From an uncultured Cellvibrio sp. (GTDB taxonomy: Bacteria; Pseudomonadota; Gammaproteobacteria; Pseudomonadales; Cellvibrionaceae), in assembly GCA_946480695.1 (NCBI GenBank), contig CAMLKG010000007.1, forward strand, positions 1-64,000: DNA of 64,000 bases, given 5' to 3'. The notes under the pieces were generated by a model. That model saw nothing but the letters and a program-made list of their open reading frames with translations. It was not told the origin of the DNA and ran no database searches. Of this stretch, positions 25,659-35,653 are shown piece by piece. Both the position numbers and the translations under genes were made by a program. Position 1 is the stretch's first letter. Every line of letters starts with the position of its first letter.

Positions 25659-27044
25659 ATGTCCGAACGCCAACCCATTACTTCCCGCCTGCGCAACTAC
25701 GCACCCCGTAAACCGGTTTATGCGGAACCCCAGGCGGAAGGGCGCATTACGCGCGCGGTGGGCCTGACCCTGGAGGCCGTTGGGTTGAATGTTTCCGTGG
25801 GGCGCCAGTGCGAGATTATCAATAACGATAACCGCCGTATTGAAGCGGAAGTGGTAGGCTTTGCGGGCGATAAAGTGTTCCTTATGCCTATCAAGCAAGT
25901 GGAAGGCTTGCAGCCCGGCGCGCGCGTAGTGCCTGTTTCAACGCAAATGGGAATGCGCGTCGGCCCGCAGTTATTGGGGCGTGTTGTCAATGGCATTGGC
26001 CAGCCACTGGATGGTAAAGGCCCCCTGATCGGTGACGAATTCCTTGATTTCCATCCCCGCGCGATCAATCCCTTACAGCGTCACCCGATCAGCGAACCGC
26101 TGGATGTCGGGGTGCGCGCGATCAACGCGCTAATTACCGTGGGCCGCGGCCAGCGCCTCGGGTTAATGGCGGGTTCGGGTGTCGGTAAAAGTGTCCTCAT
26201 GGGCATGATGACCCGTTTTACCACGGCCGATGTCGTCGTCGTGGGATTGGTGGGCGAACGGGGCCGCGAGGTGAAGGAATTTATAGACCATATCCTCGGT
26301 GAAGAAGGCTTGCGCCGCGCCGTGGTGGTGGCCTCGCCAGCGGACGATGCACCGCTAATGCGTCTGCGCGCCTCACAGTTATCCAGCCGTATCGCGGAGT
26401 ATTACCGCGACCAGGGCCTGAATGTACTCCTGTTAATGGATTCCCTGACACGCTTCGCCCAGGCGCAGCGCGAAATCGCGTTGGCCATAGGCGAGCCGCC
26501 CGCTACCAAGGGTTATCCGCCCTCGGTATTCGCAAAGATCCCCCAACTCGTGGAGCGCGCCGGAAATGCGGCGGCTGGTGAGGGGTCTATTACCGCCTTT
26601 TACACCGTATTGACCGAAGGGGACGACCTGCAAGACCCCATCGCCGATTCGGCGCGCGCCATCCTGGACGGCCATGTGGTGTTATCGCGCCGCCTGGCGG
26701 AGGAGGGCATTTACCCGGCGATTGATGTGGAGGCTTCCATCAGCCGTGCGATGCAGAATATCGTCGATGAAGAGCACCTCAAAATGATGCAGCGGTTCAA
26801 GCAATTGCTGGCCAAATACCAGCAGAACCGCGACCTTATCGCCATAGGGGCCTATACCCCCGGCGCCGACCCGGATACCGATATGGCCATTGAGCGCTTC
26901 CCCCATTTGCGCGCGTTCATCCAGCAGGGCATTCGGCAGGGTGTGCATTTGCCGGAATCCATTTCCAACCTTAAATCGCTACTAAAGCCACCGGCGAATA
27001 CCAAGGCGAATAGCCCGCTAATGGCGCAACACCGCCAGAAATAA
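25659..27044 (+). CDS. fliI: flagellum-specific export ATPase FliI
   Basis: F1-beta-like hexameric ATPase of the type III export apparatus. 461 residues; Walker A GSGVGKS at 172-178, Walker [18 protein letters not shown] near 255, and the signature [12 protein letters not shown] near 285. Length and motifs are standard. Its neighbours FliH and FliJ form the ATPase complex with it. Confidence 0.97.
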   Translation: MSERQPITSRLRNYAPRKPVYAEPQAEGRITRAVGLTLEAVGLNVSVGRQCEIINNDNRRIEAEVVGFAGDKVFLMPIKQVEGLQPGARVVPVSTQMGMRVGPQLLGRVVNGIGQPLDGKGPLIGDEFLDFHPRAINPLQRHPISEPLDVGVRAINALITVGRGQRLGLMAGSGVGKSVLMGMMTRFTTADVVVVGLVGERGREVKEFIDHILGEEGLRRAVVVASPADDAPLMRLRASQLSSRIAEYYRDQGLNVLLLMDSLTRFAQAQREIALAIGEPPATKGYPPSVFAKIPQLVERAGNAAAGEGSITAFYTVLTEGDDLQDPIADSARAILDGHVVLSRRLAEEGIYPAIDVEASISRAMQNIVDEEHLKMMQRFKQLLAKYQQNRDLIAIGAYTPGADPDTDMAIERFPHLRAFIQQGIRQGVHLPESISNLKSLLKPPANTKANSPLMAQHRQK

Positions 27045-27080
27045 TGATTAATGCGCCACGCCTCATTGAGGACCGTTACG

Positions 27081-27536
27081 ATGGCTGATTCGCGTGCGAA
27101 ACGTATGCAAGTTGTGTTGACCCTGGCGATACGCCAGGAGGACGACGCGGCACAAAAGTTAAACCAATTCCGCGAGCAATTGGCGCAAGAAGAACTCCAA
27201 CTGCAAGAACTGCGCGATTACGCTACACAATATTTACAGGAGCAGGGTGGTTTGCGCGAAGGTGTGTTGGCGCATGAATTAATAAATTACAGTAGCTTTA
27301 TCCACCGTTTGCACGAGGCTTGCAGCGAACAGGAAAGCAAAGTGGTGCGTATGCAGTCGCTCCTGGTTAACCTGCAAAAGCAGTGGCAGGTTAAACATCA
27401 AAAATGTAAATCAATTGAGGACTTGATCAAACGTTTGCAACATGAAGATGATGTAATCCTTGAAAAGCGTTTGCAGAAAGAGCTGGATGAACTAAGCTCG
27501 CTGCAATTGCGCCACCGGTCGCCTAATCAGGAATAG
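27081..27536 (+). CDS. fliJ: flagellar export chaperone FliJ
   Basis: Small coiled-coil protein in the centre of the FliI ring that hands cargo to the export gate. The ATG at 27081, preceded by GAGG, gives 151 residues, almost entirely helical with heptads (QKLNQFREQLAQEELQLQEL). An in-frame extension to 27051 is less likely. Last gene of the fliE operon; 221 bases without a gene follow. Confidence 0.9.
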   Translation: MADSRAKRMQVVLTLAIRQEDDAAQKLNQFREQLAQEELQLQELRDYATQYLQEQGGLREGVLAHELINYSSFIHRLHEACSEQESKVVRMQSLLVNLQKQWQVKHQKCKSIEDLIKRLQHEDDVILEKRLQKELDELSSLQLRHRSPNQE

Positions 27537-27757
27537 GGTGCAGCGTCCGGATCGGAGCCCGATAGGCTACTGCAAGCCCGGCGTTTTAGGCTATCCTTAG
27601 TGGGTGCCAGCCGATGGGACTAACCGCAGGGTGTTTTATTTCCCTTACGAAGGCCGTATTTATCCATCCTGGTGATAATTAAAAGTCGGTGCATAGTGAA
27701 TGACCGTGGACTGACCCAGAGCCGGGAATGATCTGAAGTTTTTTAATGAGGTAAGAC

Positions 27758-28063
27758 ATGGCGATCACGTCAACTGTATCCCCTGACGGCAATCAAGTCA
27801 CAATTTATATTCAGGGCCGCTTCGATTTTAGTTCCCACCAGGAATTTCGTAGTGCTTACGAAAAACTTTCGCACACACCCACTCATTATCGGGTTGATTT
27901 GCAAGGTACCTCCTACCTGGATAGCTCCGCACTGGGCATGTTATTGCTGCTGCGCGATTACGCCGGTGGTGAGCAATCCAATATACAGATCGTCAATTGC
28001 GCGCCTGACGTAAAAAAAATTCTGCTGATATCCAATTTTGAACAACTATTCGATATCCAGTAA
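27758..28063 (+). CDS. STAS-domain anti-sigma-factor antagonist (HsbA-like)
   Basis: 101-residue SpoIIAA-type protein. The switch serine lies in YLDSSALGMLLLL (about residues 54-66). In Pseudomonas, HsbA is dephosphorylated or phosphorylated by HsbR and then binds FlgM or the cyclase HsbD, tuning swimming against surface life. Here the gene precedes its probable regulator by 79 bases, inside the flagellar cluster. I find no clear promoter in the 221-base gap upstream. Confidence 0.85.
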   Translation: MAITSTVSPDGNQVTIYIQGRFDFSSHQEFRSAYEKLSHTPTHYRVDLQGTSYLDSSALGMLLLLRDYAGGEQSNIQIVNCAPDVKKILLISNFEQLFDIQ

Positions 28064-28142
28064 TGTCACCTTACCCTCGCCGCAAAGGTTTGTTTCCACC
28101 TTCTTTTTGTTGATTGTGTGAGTGTTGTATGGAAGCGATCTT

Positions 28143-29852
28143 ATGAATGACGTGCGACGCTTGAAAATTCTGGTCGCTGACGATACAGATACCGACAGGC
28201 TTATTTTGGAGAGTATTGTACGAAAGGAAGGGCATACCGTGGTTTCGGCCTGCAACGGTGTGGAGGCTGTCCGGGTTTACGCCGAGGAGCGCCCCGACAT
28301 TGTTTTGCTGGACGCGTTAATGCCGGAGCTTGATGGATTCGGTGCTGCGCGAAAAATTAAGGAATTGGCGGGGGATGAGCTGGTACCCATTATTTTCCTC
28401 ACCTCATTGTCAGACACCGAATCCCTGGTGCAATGCCTGGACGCCGGGGGCGATGATTTCCTTTCCAAACCTTACAATCGCATTATCCTCCAGGCAAAAA
28501 TTAAATCCTTCAATCGAATGCGCGAATTGCACAGCACTATGCTGACGCAACGCGACCAGATTGTGCAATACAACAATCGCTTGTTACAGGAACAAACCGT
28601 TGCCAAACATGTGTTTGATAACGTCGCGCACAGCGGCTGTTTAAACGCGAACAATGTGCGTTATTTTTTATCGTCCCTCGCCGTGTTTAACGGCGATGTA
28701 CTGGTCGCCGCCATGCGCCCCTCCGGCAGCATGATGGTATTGCTGGGGGATTTTACCGGCCACGGATTACCGGCGGCGATTGGCGCCATGCCATTGGCTT
28801 CCACGTTTTACGGTATGGTACCCAAAGGGTTTTCCATGACCGACATCCTGCGTGAAATTAACGGTAAGTTAAAAAACATTTTACCTGTCGGTATATTCTG
28901 CTGCGCGGTGATGATGGACATTAATTTCCGCAAGAAAAAAATTAAAATCTGGAATGGCGGTTTGCCGGATTGTTTTGTACATAAACACAGGGATGGCAGC
29001 GTCATTCCTATTAAATCCACGCACCTTCCGTTAGGGGTGTTGTCCAATCGCGCGTTTAAGGATACTTGCGAATATTTTGACCTGGAAACAAATGATCGTA
29101 TTTTTGTTTGGTCGGATGGCATCCATGAAGCGCGCAATGCCACCGGGGAAATGTTTGGTGAAGCGCGGTTAAAGCAGGTCTTTGCCAACAATCGCAATCA
29201 CAATCGTTTATTCGACGAAATCATCGAGGGTGTCCAGCAATTTGTCGGCGGTGGTGAAAAGGACGACGATTTGTCGCTGTTGGAAATCCGTATGGATGAA
29301 CCCGCGCGGGTGAATGCATTTGCGAAAGAAGCGAGCGACAAGTATGGCAATTCCGATATTGAATGGTCCATGCGTTTTGAGGTGAAACCTACCAGCTTTA
29401 AGGTATTTGATCCTTTACCCATGCTGCTGAATGTGTTGATGGAAGTACCGAGCTTGCGCGCATTTAGCAGTACCCTTTACACCATATTGGCGGAACTTTA
29501 TACCAACGCGTTAGAGCACGGTGTGTTGAAGCTGGATTCAGGCCTTAAACAAACCCCTGACGGGTTTTCAGAATATTACCGGATGCGCGAGGAGCGGATA
29601 AACCGTGTTGATAGCGGCTACGTGCGGATTAATATTTCCCACAAGACCAACGAAAATGGCGGTTTGTTGAAGGTCCGGATTGAAGACAGCGGCGATGGTT
29701 TTGATTATGCCAACCGAACGGGAAATAACTTGTCGGTATTCGGTTACAGTGGGCGCGGCATAGCCCTGGTGGAAAAACTTTGCGGTGGCGTGAGGTATTC
29801 CGGTCGAGGAAATATTGCCGAAGTGGATTTCGCTTGGGTAAGCGACGATTAA
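28143..29852 (+). CDS. receiver / PP2C phosphatase / HATPase regulator (HsbR-like)
   Basis: 569 residues, close to the 571 of P. aeruginosa HsbR. Domain order: receiver (about 5-125, with phospho-acceptor Asp in VLLDALMPELDG), SpoIIE-type PP2C phosphatase (about 185-385, metal-site motifs GDFTGHGLPAAIG and WSDGIHEA and GGGEKDDDLSLL), and a C-terminal SpoIIAB-like kinase (about 430-565, ELYTNALEHG and DSGDGFDY, SGRGIALVE). It should set the phosphorylation of the STAS protein upstream under control of the Hpt protein downstream. The ATG at 28143 has GGAAG upstream; an upstream GTG at 28122 is less likely. Confidence 0.9.
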   Translation: MNDVRRLKILVADDTDTDRLILESIVRKEGHTVVSACNGVEAVRVYAEERPDIVLLDALMPELDGFGAARKIKELAGDELVPIIFLTSLSDTESLVQCLDAGGDDFLSKPYNRIILQAKIKSFNRMRELHSTMLTQRDQIVQYNNRLLQEQTVAKHVFDNVAHSGCLNANNVRYFLSSLAVFNGDVLVAAMRPSGSMMVLLGDFTGHGLPAAIGAMPLASTFYGMVPKGFSMTDILREINGKLKNILPVGIFCCAVMMDINFRKKKIKIWNGGLPDCFVHKHRDGSVIPIKSTHLPLGVLSNRAFKDTCEYFDLETNDRIFVWSDGIHEARNATGEMFGEARLKQVFANNRNHNRLFDEIIEGVQQFVGGGEKDDDLSLLEIRMDEPARVNAFAKEASDKYGNSDIEWSMRFEVKPTSFKVFDPLPMLLNVLMEVPSLRAFSSTLYTILAELYTNALEHGVLKLDSGLKQTPDGFSEYYRMREERINRVDSGYVRINISHKTNENGGLLKVRIEDSGDGFDYANRTGNNLSVFGYSGRGIALVEKLCGGVRYSGRGNIAEVDFAWVSDD

Positions 29853-29890
29853 GTGAAACCGGAAAATTATTAATTAGCGAGATGCGGCCG

Positions 29891-30220
29891 ATGGATCACT
29901 TGGATTACGACACCTTGAAAACCTTGAAACAGGTAATGGAAGGCGATTTTGGCCTGCTCATTGAAACCTTTAAACAAGATTCAAATGAGCGGTTGAAAAA
30001 GCTGCACGATGTTATCCAGGGGACCGATGCGGATCTTATCCGCCGCGCCGCCCATAGTTTTAAGGGCAGCAGCAGTAATATTGGCGCGCCGCAATTGTCC
30101 GCCCTGTGTGCGGCGCTGGAAAAAAAAGCCCTGGCCGGGAACCTCAAGGATTTGGAAAAAGATTTGCAACAGATAGAACAGGAGTTTTTCCTGGTCCAAT
30201 CCCTCCTGGATTCCCTTTAG
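29891..30220 (+). CDS. Hpt-domain phosphotransfer protein (HptB-like)
   Basis: Histidine phosphotransfer protein of about 109 residues. The phosphorylated His lies in RAAHSFKGSSSNIG (about residues 53-66), and the four-helix Hpt bundle spans nearly the whole protein. In Pseudomonas, HptB takes phosphate from hybrid kinases and passes it to HsbR. The start at 29891 is preferred; an ATG at 29882 adds three residues. It lies 38 bases after the HsbR-like gene and ends before a consensus sigma-54 site. Confidence 0.85.
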   Translation: MDHLDYDTLKTLKQVMEGDFGLLIETFKQDSNERLKKLHDVIQGTDADLIRRAAHSFKGSSSNIGAPQLSALCAALEKKALAGNLKDLEKDLQQIEQEFFLVQSLLDSL

Positions 30221-30269
30221 AAAAACGCGGCGGTGTGCGCCCGCGGTAATTACGCCTCCTTGTCACCCT

Positions 30270-30285
30270 TGGCACCTCCCTTGCA
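30270..30285 (+). promoter_or_regulatory. sigma-54 promoter of fliK
   Basis: TGGCAC, five bases, TTGCA: a perfect RpoN consensus with GG at 30271-30272 and GC at 30283-30284, 74 bases before the fliK start. Confidence 0.88.
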
Positions 30286-30358
30286 ATCATCCCGTTGAAC
30301 CTAGTTATTGAATCGGGTGACGGCAATACCTTGCCGCCGCCGAGGCCAGGAGCAATAG

Positions 30359-31801
30359 ATGAATAGCGGTAACCTCCTTAATAATTTGTTAGCCACCACC
30401 GGTCCCGGTGCGACCGCCGGTAAAGGCACAGTTTCCAAACCGCGCGTGGACACGACCGAAAACTTTCGCGACGCCCTGGCGCAAGTACGGCCAGATGTTG
30501 CCGCTACCAAGCCCGCCACGCGAAAGGCAGCGCCCGAAACGAACCGGGCAGAAACCCGCCAGCCGGTGGACCAGGCCGAAGCTAGGGTTAAACCGAAAAC
30601 CGCTGCAAAAGAACGGCCTGTTGATCGCCCTGATGCTAAAAATGCCAAACCGCTGCCGTCGAAAAACCCGGTGAAGTGTGAACAGGCCGAGCGGGACGTC
30701 GCTGGGCCTCCTTCATCCCAACGTGAGCCTTCCGGGGAGGTTTCAGCGGAGCTTGTTGAGGCGCCGCAAACCACAGAATTGGCGATAGGCGAGGTTGCCA
30801 TCGCAACGGAAGTCCCCGCTTTGTCAGCCGGGGACGAAGCAGCTACACAACTGGCAGTGGATGGCGAAGGCGTGCTATTGGAGGATGAGGCGGAGTTATT
30901 CCAGGAAACAAGCGCAGTTTTCCCATTCATCGAGCCGCAGATGACTATTCCGGGTGCTCAGCCCCTGGTACCCGCAGGGGCGGAACTGGAAGGCGGTCCC
31001 CTGGCGATAACCGCAGCCGGTCTGTCATTGATGTCCGGTGCCGGGAATCCGGACTCCGCTGAACTACGCCTGGCGAGTGGGGCAACTCCATCCACTATTC
31101 CGGCGGGTAACCCTATTGCTTTGTCCGGCCCCGTCACCCCGGCCCTGGAATCTGCCGAAGCAATTTCCGGGGCGGCTGGCCTTGCCGAATCCCCGGGTGA
31201 CAATCCCGACTTCCTGCTATTGGGCGGCAAAGCTGTCCTGGGTAAATTGACGGAGGGAAATATAGCTGGCGAAAAAGCCATCGACCCCGCAAAACCGACC
31301 TTAACGCCCACAAGCCTGGCTGAACCCCTGGTTCGCATGGCAGAGTCGGCATCGCCCGCGGCGCGGAGTTTTGTCGCGCAAGCTGGCGTACCTGTCCCCG
31401 TCGGACAGCCACAATGGAGCCAGGCGGTGGGTGAAAAAGTGCTGTGGCTGGCCGCCCAAAATGTCAGTGCCGCGGAGATTCGCCTTGATCCGCCTGACCT
31501 TGGGCAATTGCATGTAAAAGTCAGTGTAAACCAGGACCAGGCTACGGTTACTTTTACCAGCCCGCATCCGGTTGTGCGCGAAGCGCTGGACCAGCAACTT
31601 AACCGCTTGCGCGACATGTTTTCGGAGCAGGGGTTGAACCTGGTGAATGTGGATGTATCCGACCGATCTGCGCCACAGCACGGACAGGACCAGGACCATG
31701 GAGAACACGCCGGCGCATCGGGTGATACGGATGATGAAGAATTAGCACCTGTGGCAATGACATCCATTACTTCGACAAGGCTGGTCGATCACTACGCCTG
31801 A
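30359..31801 (+). CDS. fliK: flagellar hook-length control protein FliK
   Basis: Secreted ruler that ends hook growth and switches the export gate to filament substrates. 480 residues; the N-terminal ~340 residues are low-complexity, rich in Ala, Pro, Glu and Thr, as usual for the ruler part. The C-terminal Flg_hook domain (about 350-450) shows IRLDPPDLGQLHVKVSV and LRDMFSEQGLNLVNVDV. Preceded by a consensus sigma-54 promoter and followed by a strong terminator, so it is probably a single-gene transcript. Confidence 0.92.
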   Translation: MNSGNLLNNLLATTGPGATAGKGTVSKPRVDTTENFRDALAQVRPDVAATKPATRKAAPETNRAETRQPVDQAEARVKPKTAAKERPVDRPDAKNAKPLPSKNPVKCEQAERDVAGPPSSQREPSGEVSAELVEAPQTTELAIGEVAIATEVPALSAGDEAATQLAVDGEGVLLEDEAELFQETSAVFPFIEPQMTIPGAQPLVPAGAELEGGPLAITAAGLSLMSGAGNPDSAELRLASGATPSTIPAGNPIALSGPVTPALESAEAISGAAGLAESPGDNPDFLLLGGKAVLGKLTEGNIAGEKAIDPAKPTLTPTSLAEPLVRMAESASPAARSFVAQAGVPVPVGQPQWSQAVGEKVLWLAAQNVSAAEIRLDPPDLGQLHVKVSVNQDQATVTFTSPHPVVREALDQQLNRLRDMFSEQGLNLVNVDVSDRSAPQHGQDQDHGEHAGASGDTDDEELAPVAMTSITSTRLVDHYA

Positions 31802-31835
31802 TTCACTTCCAGGCCTGTTCCGATATTCGTTTGAT

Positions 31836-31880
31836 GAGAAGCTGAGCGAAATGCTCAGCTTCTCTACACCTTTGTTTTTT
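31836..31880 (+). terminator. rho-independent terminator after fliK
   Basis: Perfect 12-base arms (31836-31847, gagaagctgagc; and 31853-31864) with a 5-base loop are followed by a T-rich tail ending in six Ts (31875-31880). Confidence 0.9.
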
Positions 31881-31935
31881 ATCAGAATTCCCCCTCGCAA
31901 ACCGCGCAGCCGCTGCTAAGCTTCAAAGGCGATAC

Positions 31936-31951
31936 TGGCATAGGTATTGCT
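31936..31951 (+). promoter_or_regulatory. sigma-54 promoter of fliLMNOPQR-flhB
   Basis: TGGCAT, five bases, TTGCT: GG 31937-31938 and GC 31949-31950 are correctly spaced, 39 bases before fliL and after the fliK terminator. Confidence 0.8.
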
Positions 31952-31989
31952 CAAACCCTTTTGATCCCTGAAAGTGACGGAGTTTTGAC

Positions 31990-32559
31990 ATGGCGGCAGC
32001 CCCACAAAAAGCAAAGAATGATGCAGGCAATGCTGAAGCAGATGCCGGCAATAAAAAAAAGAAAAAATTAATTCTGATTGTCGGTCTGGCAGTTGCGTTG
32101 ATTGCAATATCCGTGGGTGGAACAGTGATCGCGCTGAAAATGCTTACCCCGGACTCGACTGGGAAAAAAGCCGAAGCGCCCGAAGAAACCAGCCTCGCTC
32201 CGGCCATCTATTTTGATATGGCTCCCAATTTCACTATTAATTTCAATGTAAACGGTCGGCAGCGTTACTTGCAGGCGGCCATTACCCTGTTACATCGCGA
32301 TCCGGCGCTGAACGAATTATTGAAATTGCACATGCCGGCAATTCGCAATGGCCTGGTTATGTTATTGAGCGGCAAAAATTTTGAGGAATTGCAAACTCAT
32401 GAAGGCAAGGAAAAACTAAAAACAGAGGCCCTGGAAATAATCAATAACCAATTAAAAAAAGAACAGGAAGCGCTTATTGACCCAAGTGAAGACGATGGGG
32501 ACAAAAAACCTGTATCCACTGTCGAGCAAGTATTGTTTACCAATTTTGTAATGCAATAA
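31990..32559 (+). CDS. fliL: flagellar basal body-associated protein FliL
   Basis: Single-pass inner-membrane protein that surrounds and supports the stator. 189 residues: a lysine-rich cytoplasmic head (KKKKK just before the membrane), one membrane helix at about 27-49, and a periplasmic FliL domain ending in VEQVLFTNFVMQ, the expected C-terminal motif. GGAG lies 9 bases before the ATG. Opens the operon that continues through fliR and flhB. Confidence 0.93.
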   Translation: MAAAPQKAKNDAGNAEADAGNKKKKKLILIVGLAVALIAISVGGTVIALKMLTPDSTGKKAEAPEETSLAPAIYFDMAPNFTINFNVNGRQRYLQAAITLLHRDPALNELLKLHMPAIRNGLVMLLSGKNFEELQTHEGKEKLKTEALEIINNQLKKEQEALIDPSEDDGDKKPVSTVEQVLFTNFVMQ

Positions 32560-32569
32560 GGAATCCGCC

Positions 32570-33604
32570 GTGCAAGATCTACTCTCACAAGACGAAATTG
32601 ACGCGCTCTTACACGGCGTTGATGACGGCGATATAGATACCGAGTCAAATGTAGACCCCGGTACGGTAAGGGCTTATGACTTAACCAGCCAGGATCGCAT
32701 CGTCCGCGGGCGTATGCCGACGCTGGAAATGATTAACGAACGCTTTGCCCGCTATACCCGTATCAGCATGTTTAATTTGTTGCGCCGGACCGCCGATGTT
32801 TCTGTCGGGGGCGTGCAGATCCAGAAGTTCGGCGAATACGTCCATACGCTCTATGTTCCCACCAGTTTAAACATGGTGAAGTTCCGCCCGTTGCGCGGCA
32901 CCGCGTTAATTATCCTGGACGCCCGCCTGGTGTTTAAATTGGTGGATAATTTTTTCGGCGGCGACGGTCGCCACGCAAAAATTGAAGGCCGCGAATTTAC
33001 GCCCACCGAATTGCGTGTTGTGCAAATGGTGTTAAACCAGGCGTTTACCGACTTAACGGAAGCCTGGAAGGCGGTGTTTCCCATTAGCTTCGAATATGTC
33101 CACTCAGAAGTTAACCCTTCGCTTGCCAATATTGTTAGTCCGAGCGAAGTGGTGGTGGTGAGCACTTTCCATATTGAACTGGATGGCGGTGGTGGCGAAA
33201 TGCATATCACCGTTCCTTATTCAATGATTGAGCCGATTCGCGAAGTGCTTGATGCGGGGTTGCAAAGCGATAGTGACGAACACGACGAACGTTGGGAAAA
33301 GGCATTGCGCGAGGATGTCCTGTCCGCAAAGGTAGATCTGGAATGCGACCTCGTCCGTCGCGATATTACCCTGCGCGACATTGTGGATTTAAAGGTCGGG
33401 GACATCATCCCGGTGGATTTCCCCGATTACCACGTGCTTACCGCCAACGGCGTTCCCATGTTCCGTACCCAACTGGGGCAGTCCAATGGGTTCCTTGCCC
33501 TGAAAATAAAAGAATTTATTGATCGCAGCGGTGCCTACAACATTACCGGCACCAAGGGCGACCATACTAACGTGACTAAAGGTGAAAAAAATGGCAGACG
33601 ATGA
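32570..33604 (+). CDS. fliM: flagellar motor switch protein FliM
   Basis: C-ring protein that binds phosphorylated CheY and reverses rotation. 344 residues from a GTG. The N-terminal CheY-binding peptide LSQDEIDALLHG is at 5-16; the middle domain includes GGVQIQKFGEYVHTLYVP, and the C-terminal SpoA domain ends near 320. It overlaps fliN by 14 bases. Similar peptides occur in the CheA linker (see the findings). Confidence 0.97.
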   Translation: MQDLLSQDEIDALLHGVDDGDIDTESNVDPGTVRAYDLTSQDRIVRGRMPTLEMINERFARYTRISMFNLLRRTADVSVGGVQIQKFGEYVHTLYVPTSLNMVKFRPLRGTALIILDARLVFKLVDNFFGGDGRHAKIEGREFTPTELRVVQMVLNQAFTDLTEAWKAVFPISFEYVHSEVNPSLANIVSPSEVVVVSTFHIELDGGGGEMHITVPYSMIEPIREVLDAGLQSDSDEHDERWEKALREDVLSAKVDLECDLVRRDITLRDIVDLKVGDIIPVDFPDYHVLTANGVPMFRTQLGQSNGFLALKIKEFIDRSGAYNITGTKGDHTNVTKGEKNGRR

Positions 33605-33995
33605 TATCGACCAGGATGCAATGGCGGATGATTGGGCGGCCGCGATGGCTGAACAGGCCCATGCCGAAGAAACCATGACCCATGCCGTTAGCTTTGACGA
33701 ATTAAAAAATGAAACAGCGAAACCCGCCGTGGGTAGTCCGGACCTGGATGTTATCCTGGACATTCCCGTTTCCATTTCAATGGAAGTAGGGCGCACTTCA
33801 ATCACCATCCGCAATTTATTGCAGTTGAACCAGGGGTCGGTCATTGAATTGGACCGCCTGGCCGGTGAACCGCTGGACGTATTGGTTAATGGCACCCTGA
33901 TTGCCCACGGTGAAGTGGTAGTCGTGAATGAAAAATTCGGTATTCGCATGACCGACGTTATTAGTCCGGCCGAACGGATTAAAAAATTACGTTAG
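33591..33995 (+). CDS. fliN: flagellar motor switch protein FliN
   Basis: Bottom protein of the C ring. 134 residues from the ATG at 33591 (AAAGG upstream). An acidic, methionine-rich N-terminus of about 45 residues precedes the SpoA domain (DVILDIPVSISMEVGRTSI, then QLNQGSVIELDRLAGEPLDV). Start overlaps the 3' end of fliM, indicating coupled translation. Confidence 0.96.
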   Translation: MADDDIDQDAMADDWAAAMAEQAHAEETMTHAVSFDELKNETAKPAVGSPDLDVILDIPVSISMEVGRTSITIRNLLQLNQGSVIELDRLAGEPLDVLVNGTLIAHGEVVVVNEKFGIRMTDVISPAERIKKLR

Positions 33996-34018
33996 TTGTA
34001 TCAGTTGGGAAAATAAAA

Positions 34019-34777
34019 ATGAGCCCCGCGTTAACACACATAATCCATAAAATAGCAGGCGCGGGGCTGTTATTCGCAGCGGCCGCCTGTGCTGCCGATG
34101 GCACATCCGTAGCGTCTCCTTTGCCTCAATACGATGTTGCGGTAATCGCTTCGGCGGCAAGCGCCAGTGCAAGTACCATTGAAAATAATCGAGCCGTACC
34201 GACCTCGCCAGCTTCCACCACACTCCCAGGCAATACAGCAGCGGTTAACGCAACAATCACACCGGCAATCCCTGCACCGGCAAGCGATCTGCCAACAAAT
34301 AATTTACCAACAAGCAATTTACCTGCAAACCAGGCCCCAACAACGTCATCAACCACTGCCCACGCAGCTGGCTATTATCAAAACGCCAACAGCAAAAATC
34401 CAAAAATCGGCAGCGGTGGGCATTTATTGAATGTGACCCTGGGTTTGTTACTGATCATCGGGCTGATTTTCGGCCTTTCCTGGTTTGTAAAACGGTTTAG
34501 CCAGGGAACCTTTGCAGGTAACACCCATTTAAAAATTATTGCGACCATGCCTTTGGGGACACGCGAGCGTATTGCATTAATTGATGCCGGGGGACAGCAG
34601 TTACTGCTGGGAATTACACCAACACAGATTAATACCTTGCATGTATTTGATGTACCTGTCACCACCCCTGCGGGTGATGTCAACAATTCAGATTTCGGAC
34701 GCAAACTGATGGCGATATTGCAACGCCCGCATACCAATGACGAATCCGGCAACAATAATTCCGGAGTCCGGGGATAA
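34019..34777 (+). CDS. fliO: flagellar biosynthesis protein FliO
   Basis: Membrane chaperone for export-gate assembly. 252 residues, longer than E. coli FliO (about 120) because of a low-complexity N-terminal part of ~130 residues rich in Ala, Thr, Pro, Asn, with LPTNN-like repeats ([16 protein letters not shown]). A signal-like or membrane segment lies at about 10-27, and the main membrane helix at about 140-158, followed by the conserved cytoplasmic domain with [21 protein letters not shown]. Overall typical for Pseudomonas-like FliO. Confidence 0.87.
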   Translation: MSPALTHIIHKIAGAGLLFAAAACAADGTSVASPLPQYDVAVIASAASASASTIENNRAVPTSPASTTLPGNTAAVNATITPAIPAPASDLPTNNLPTSNLPANQAPTTSSTTAHAAGYYQNANSKNPKIGSGGHLLNVTLGLLLIIGLIFGLSWFVKRFSQGTFAGNTHLKIIATMPLGTRERIALIDAGGQQLLLGITPTQINTLHVFDVPVTTPAGDVNNSDFGRKLMAILQRPHTNDESGNNNSGVRG

Positions 34778-34779
34778 TC

Positions 34780-35640
34780 ATGGCGACTGATCACATACCC
34801 GCATTAAAAAAATTAGTGATGATCGGCAGCGTTTTGTTACTTTGGTTGTTAGCGAGCGCGGTAGCCGCGCAAACCAACCTGCCGCCGGTGACCGATCCGG
34901 GCACCGGTAATTTACCGCTGGCGCAAAACAATAATTCACAACTTGGGAGCCTTCCCGCCATTCCCGGTTTACCGGCGTTGACCGTAAAAACCAACCAGGA
35001 TGGATCGCAGGAATACACGGTTACTTTGCAAATCCTGGCGATTATGACCGCGCTGACTTTTTTGCCAGCCATTTTAATGATGATGACCTCGTTCACCCGG
35101 ATCATTATTGTTTTTTCAATTTTGCGCCAGGCATTGGGTTTGCAACAATCGCCCTCTAACCAGATTTTGATCGGCCTCGCGCTTTTCCTTACGTTATTTA
35201 TCATGCAACCGGTTTTAAACAAGGTGAACCAGGACGCGTTGCAGCCCTATATAAACCAGCAGATAACTGCGCAGGAAGCACTGGCCCGGACGGCGGCGCC
35301 TTTCCACAGTTTTATGATGGCCCAAACACGCGAGTCGGATATCCTGCTTTTTGTCGGTATTGCCAAGCATCCGCCAATCGCCACGCCGGAAGAAACGCCC
35401 TTTAGCATATTGGTTCCGGCATTTATCATCAGCGAATTAAAAACCGCGTTCCAGATTGGCTTCATTATTTTCATCCCGTTTCTAGTAATCGATATTGTGG
35501 TGTCGAGCGTGCTCATGGCTATGGGTATGATGATGCTCTCGCCACTGATTATTTCCCTGCCGTTTAAAATTATGTTGTTTGTGCTGGTGGATGGCTGGGC
35601 CATGATTGTGGGTACGCTGGCCGCCAGTTACGGCGTATGA
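34780..35640 (+). CDS. fliP: flagellar export gate protein FliP
   Basis: Pore-forming protein of the export gate. 286 residues with a cleavable signal peptide (about 1-31, ending AVAAQ) and four membrane helices. Family signatures are [20 protein letters not shown] near 100-119 and [19 protein letters not shown] near 230. The gene starts 2 bases after fliO and 13 bases separate it from fliQ. Confidence 0.97.
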   Translation: MATDHIPALKKLVMIGSVLLLWLLASAVAAQTNLPPVTDPGTGNLPLAQNNNSQLGSLPAIPGLPALTVKTNQDGSQEYTVTLQILAIMTALTFLPAILMMMTSFTRIIIVFSILRQALGLQQSPSNQILIGLALFLTLFIMQPVLNKVNQDALQPYINQQITAQEALARTAAPFHSFMMAQTRESDILLFVGIAKHPPIATPEETPFSILVPAFIISELKTAFQIGFIIFIPFLVIDIVVSSVLMAMGMMMLSPLIISLPFKIMLFVLVDGWAMIVGTLAASYGV

Positions 35641-35653
35641 CGGAGGTATTGCC

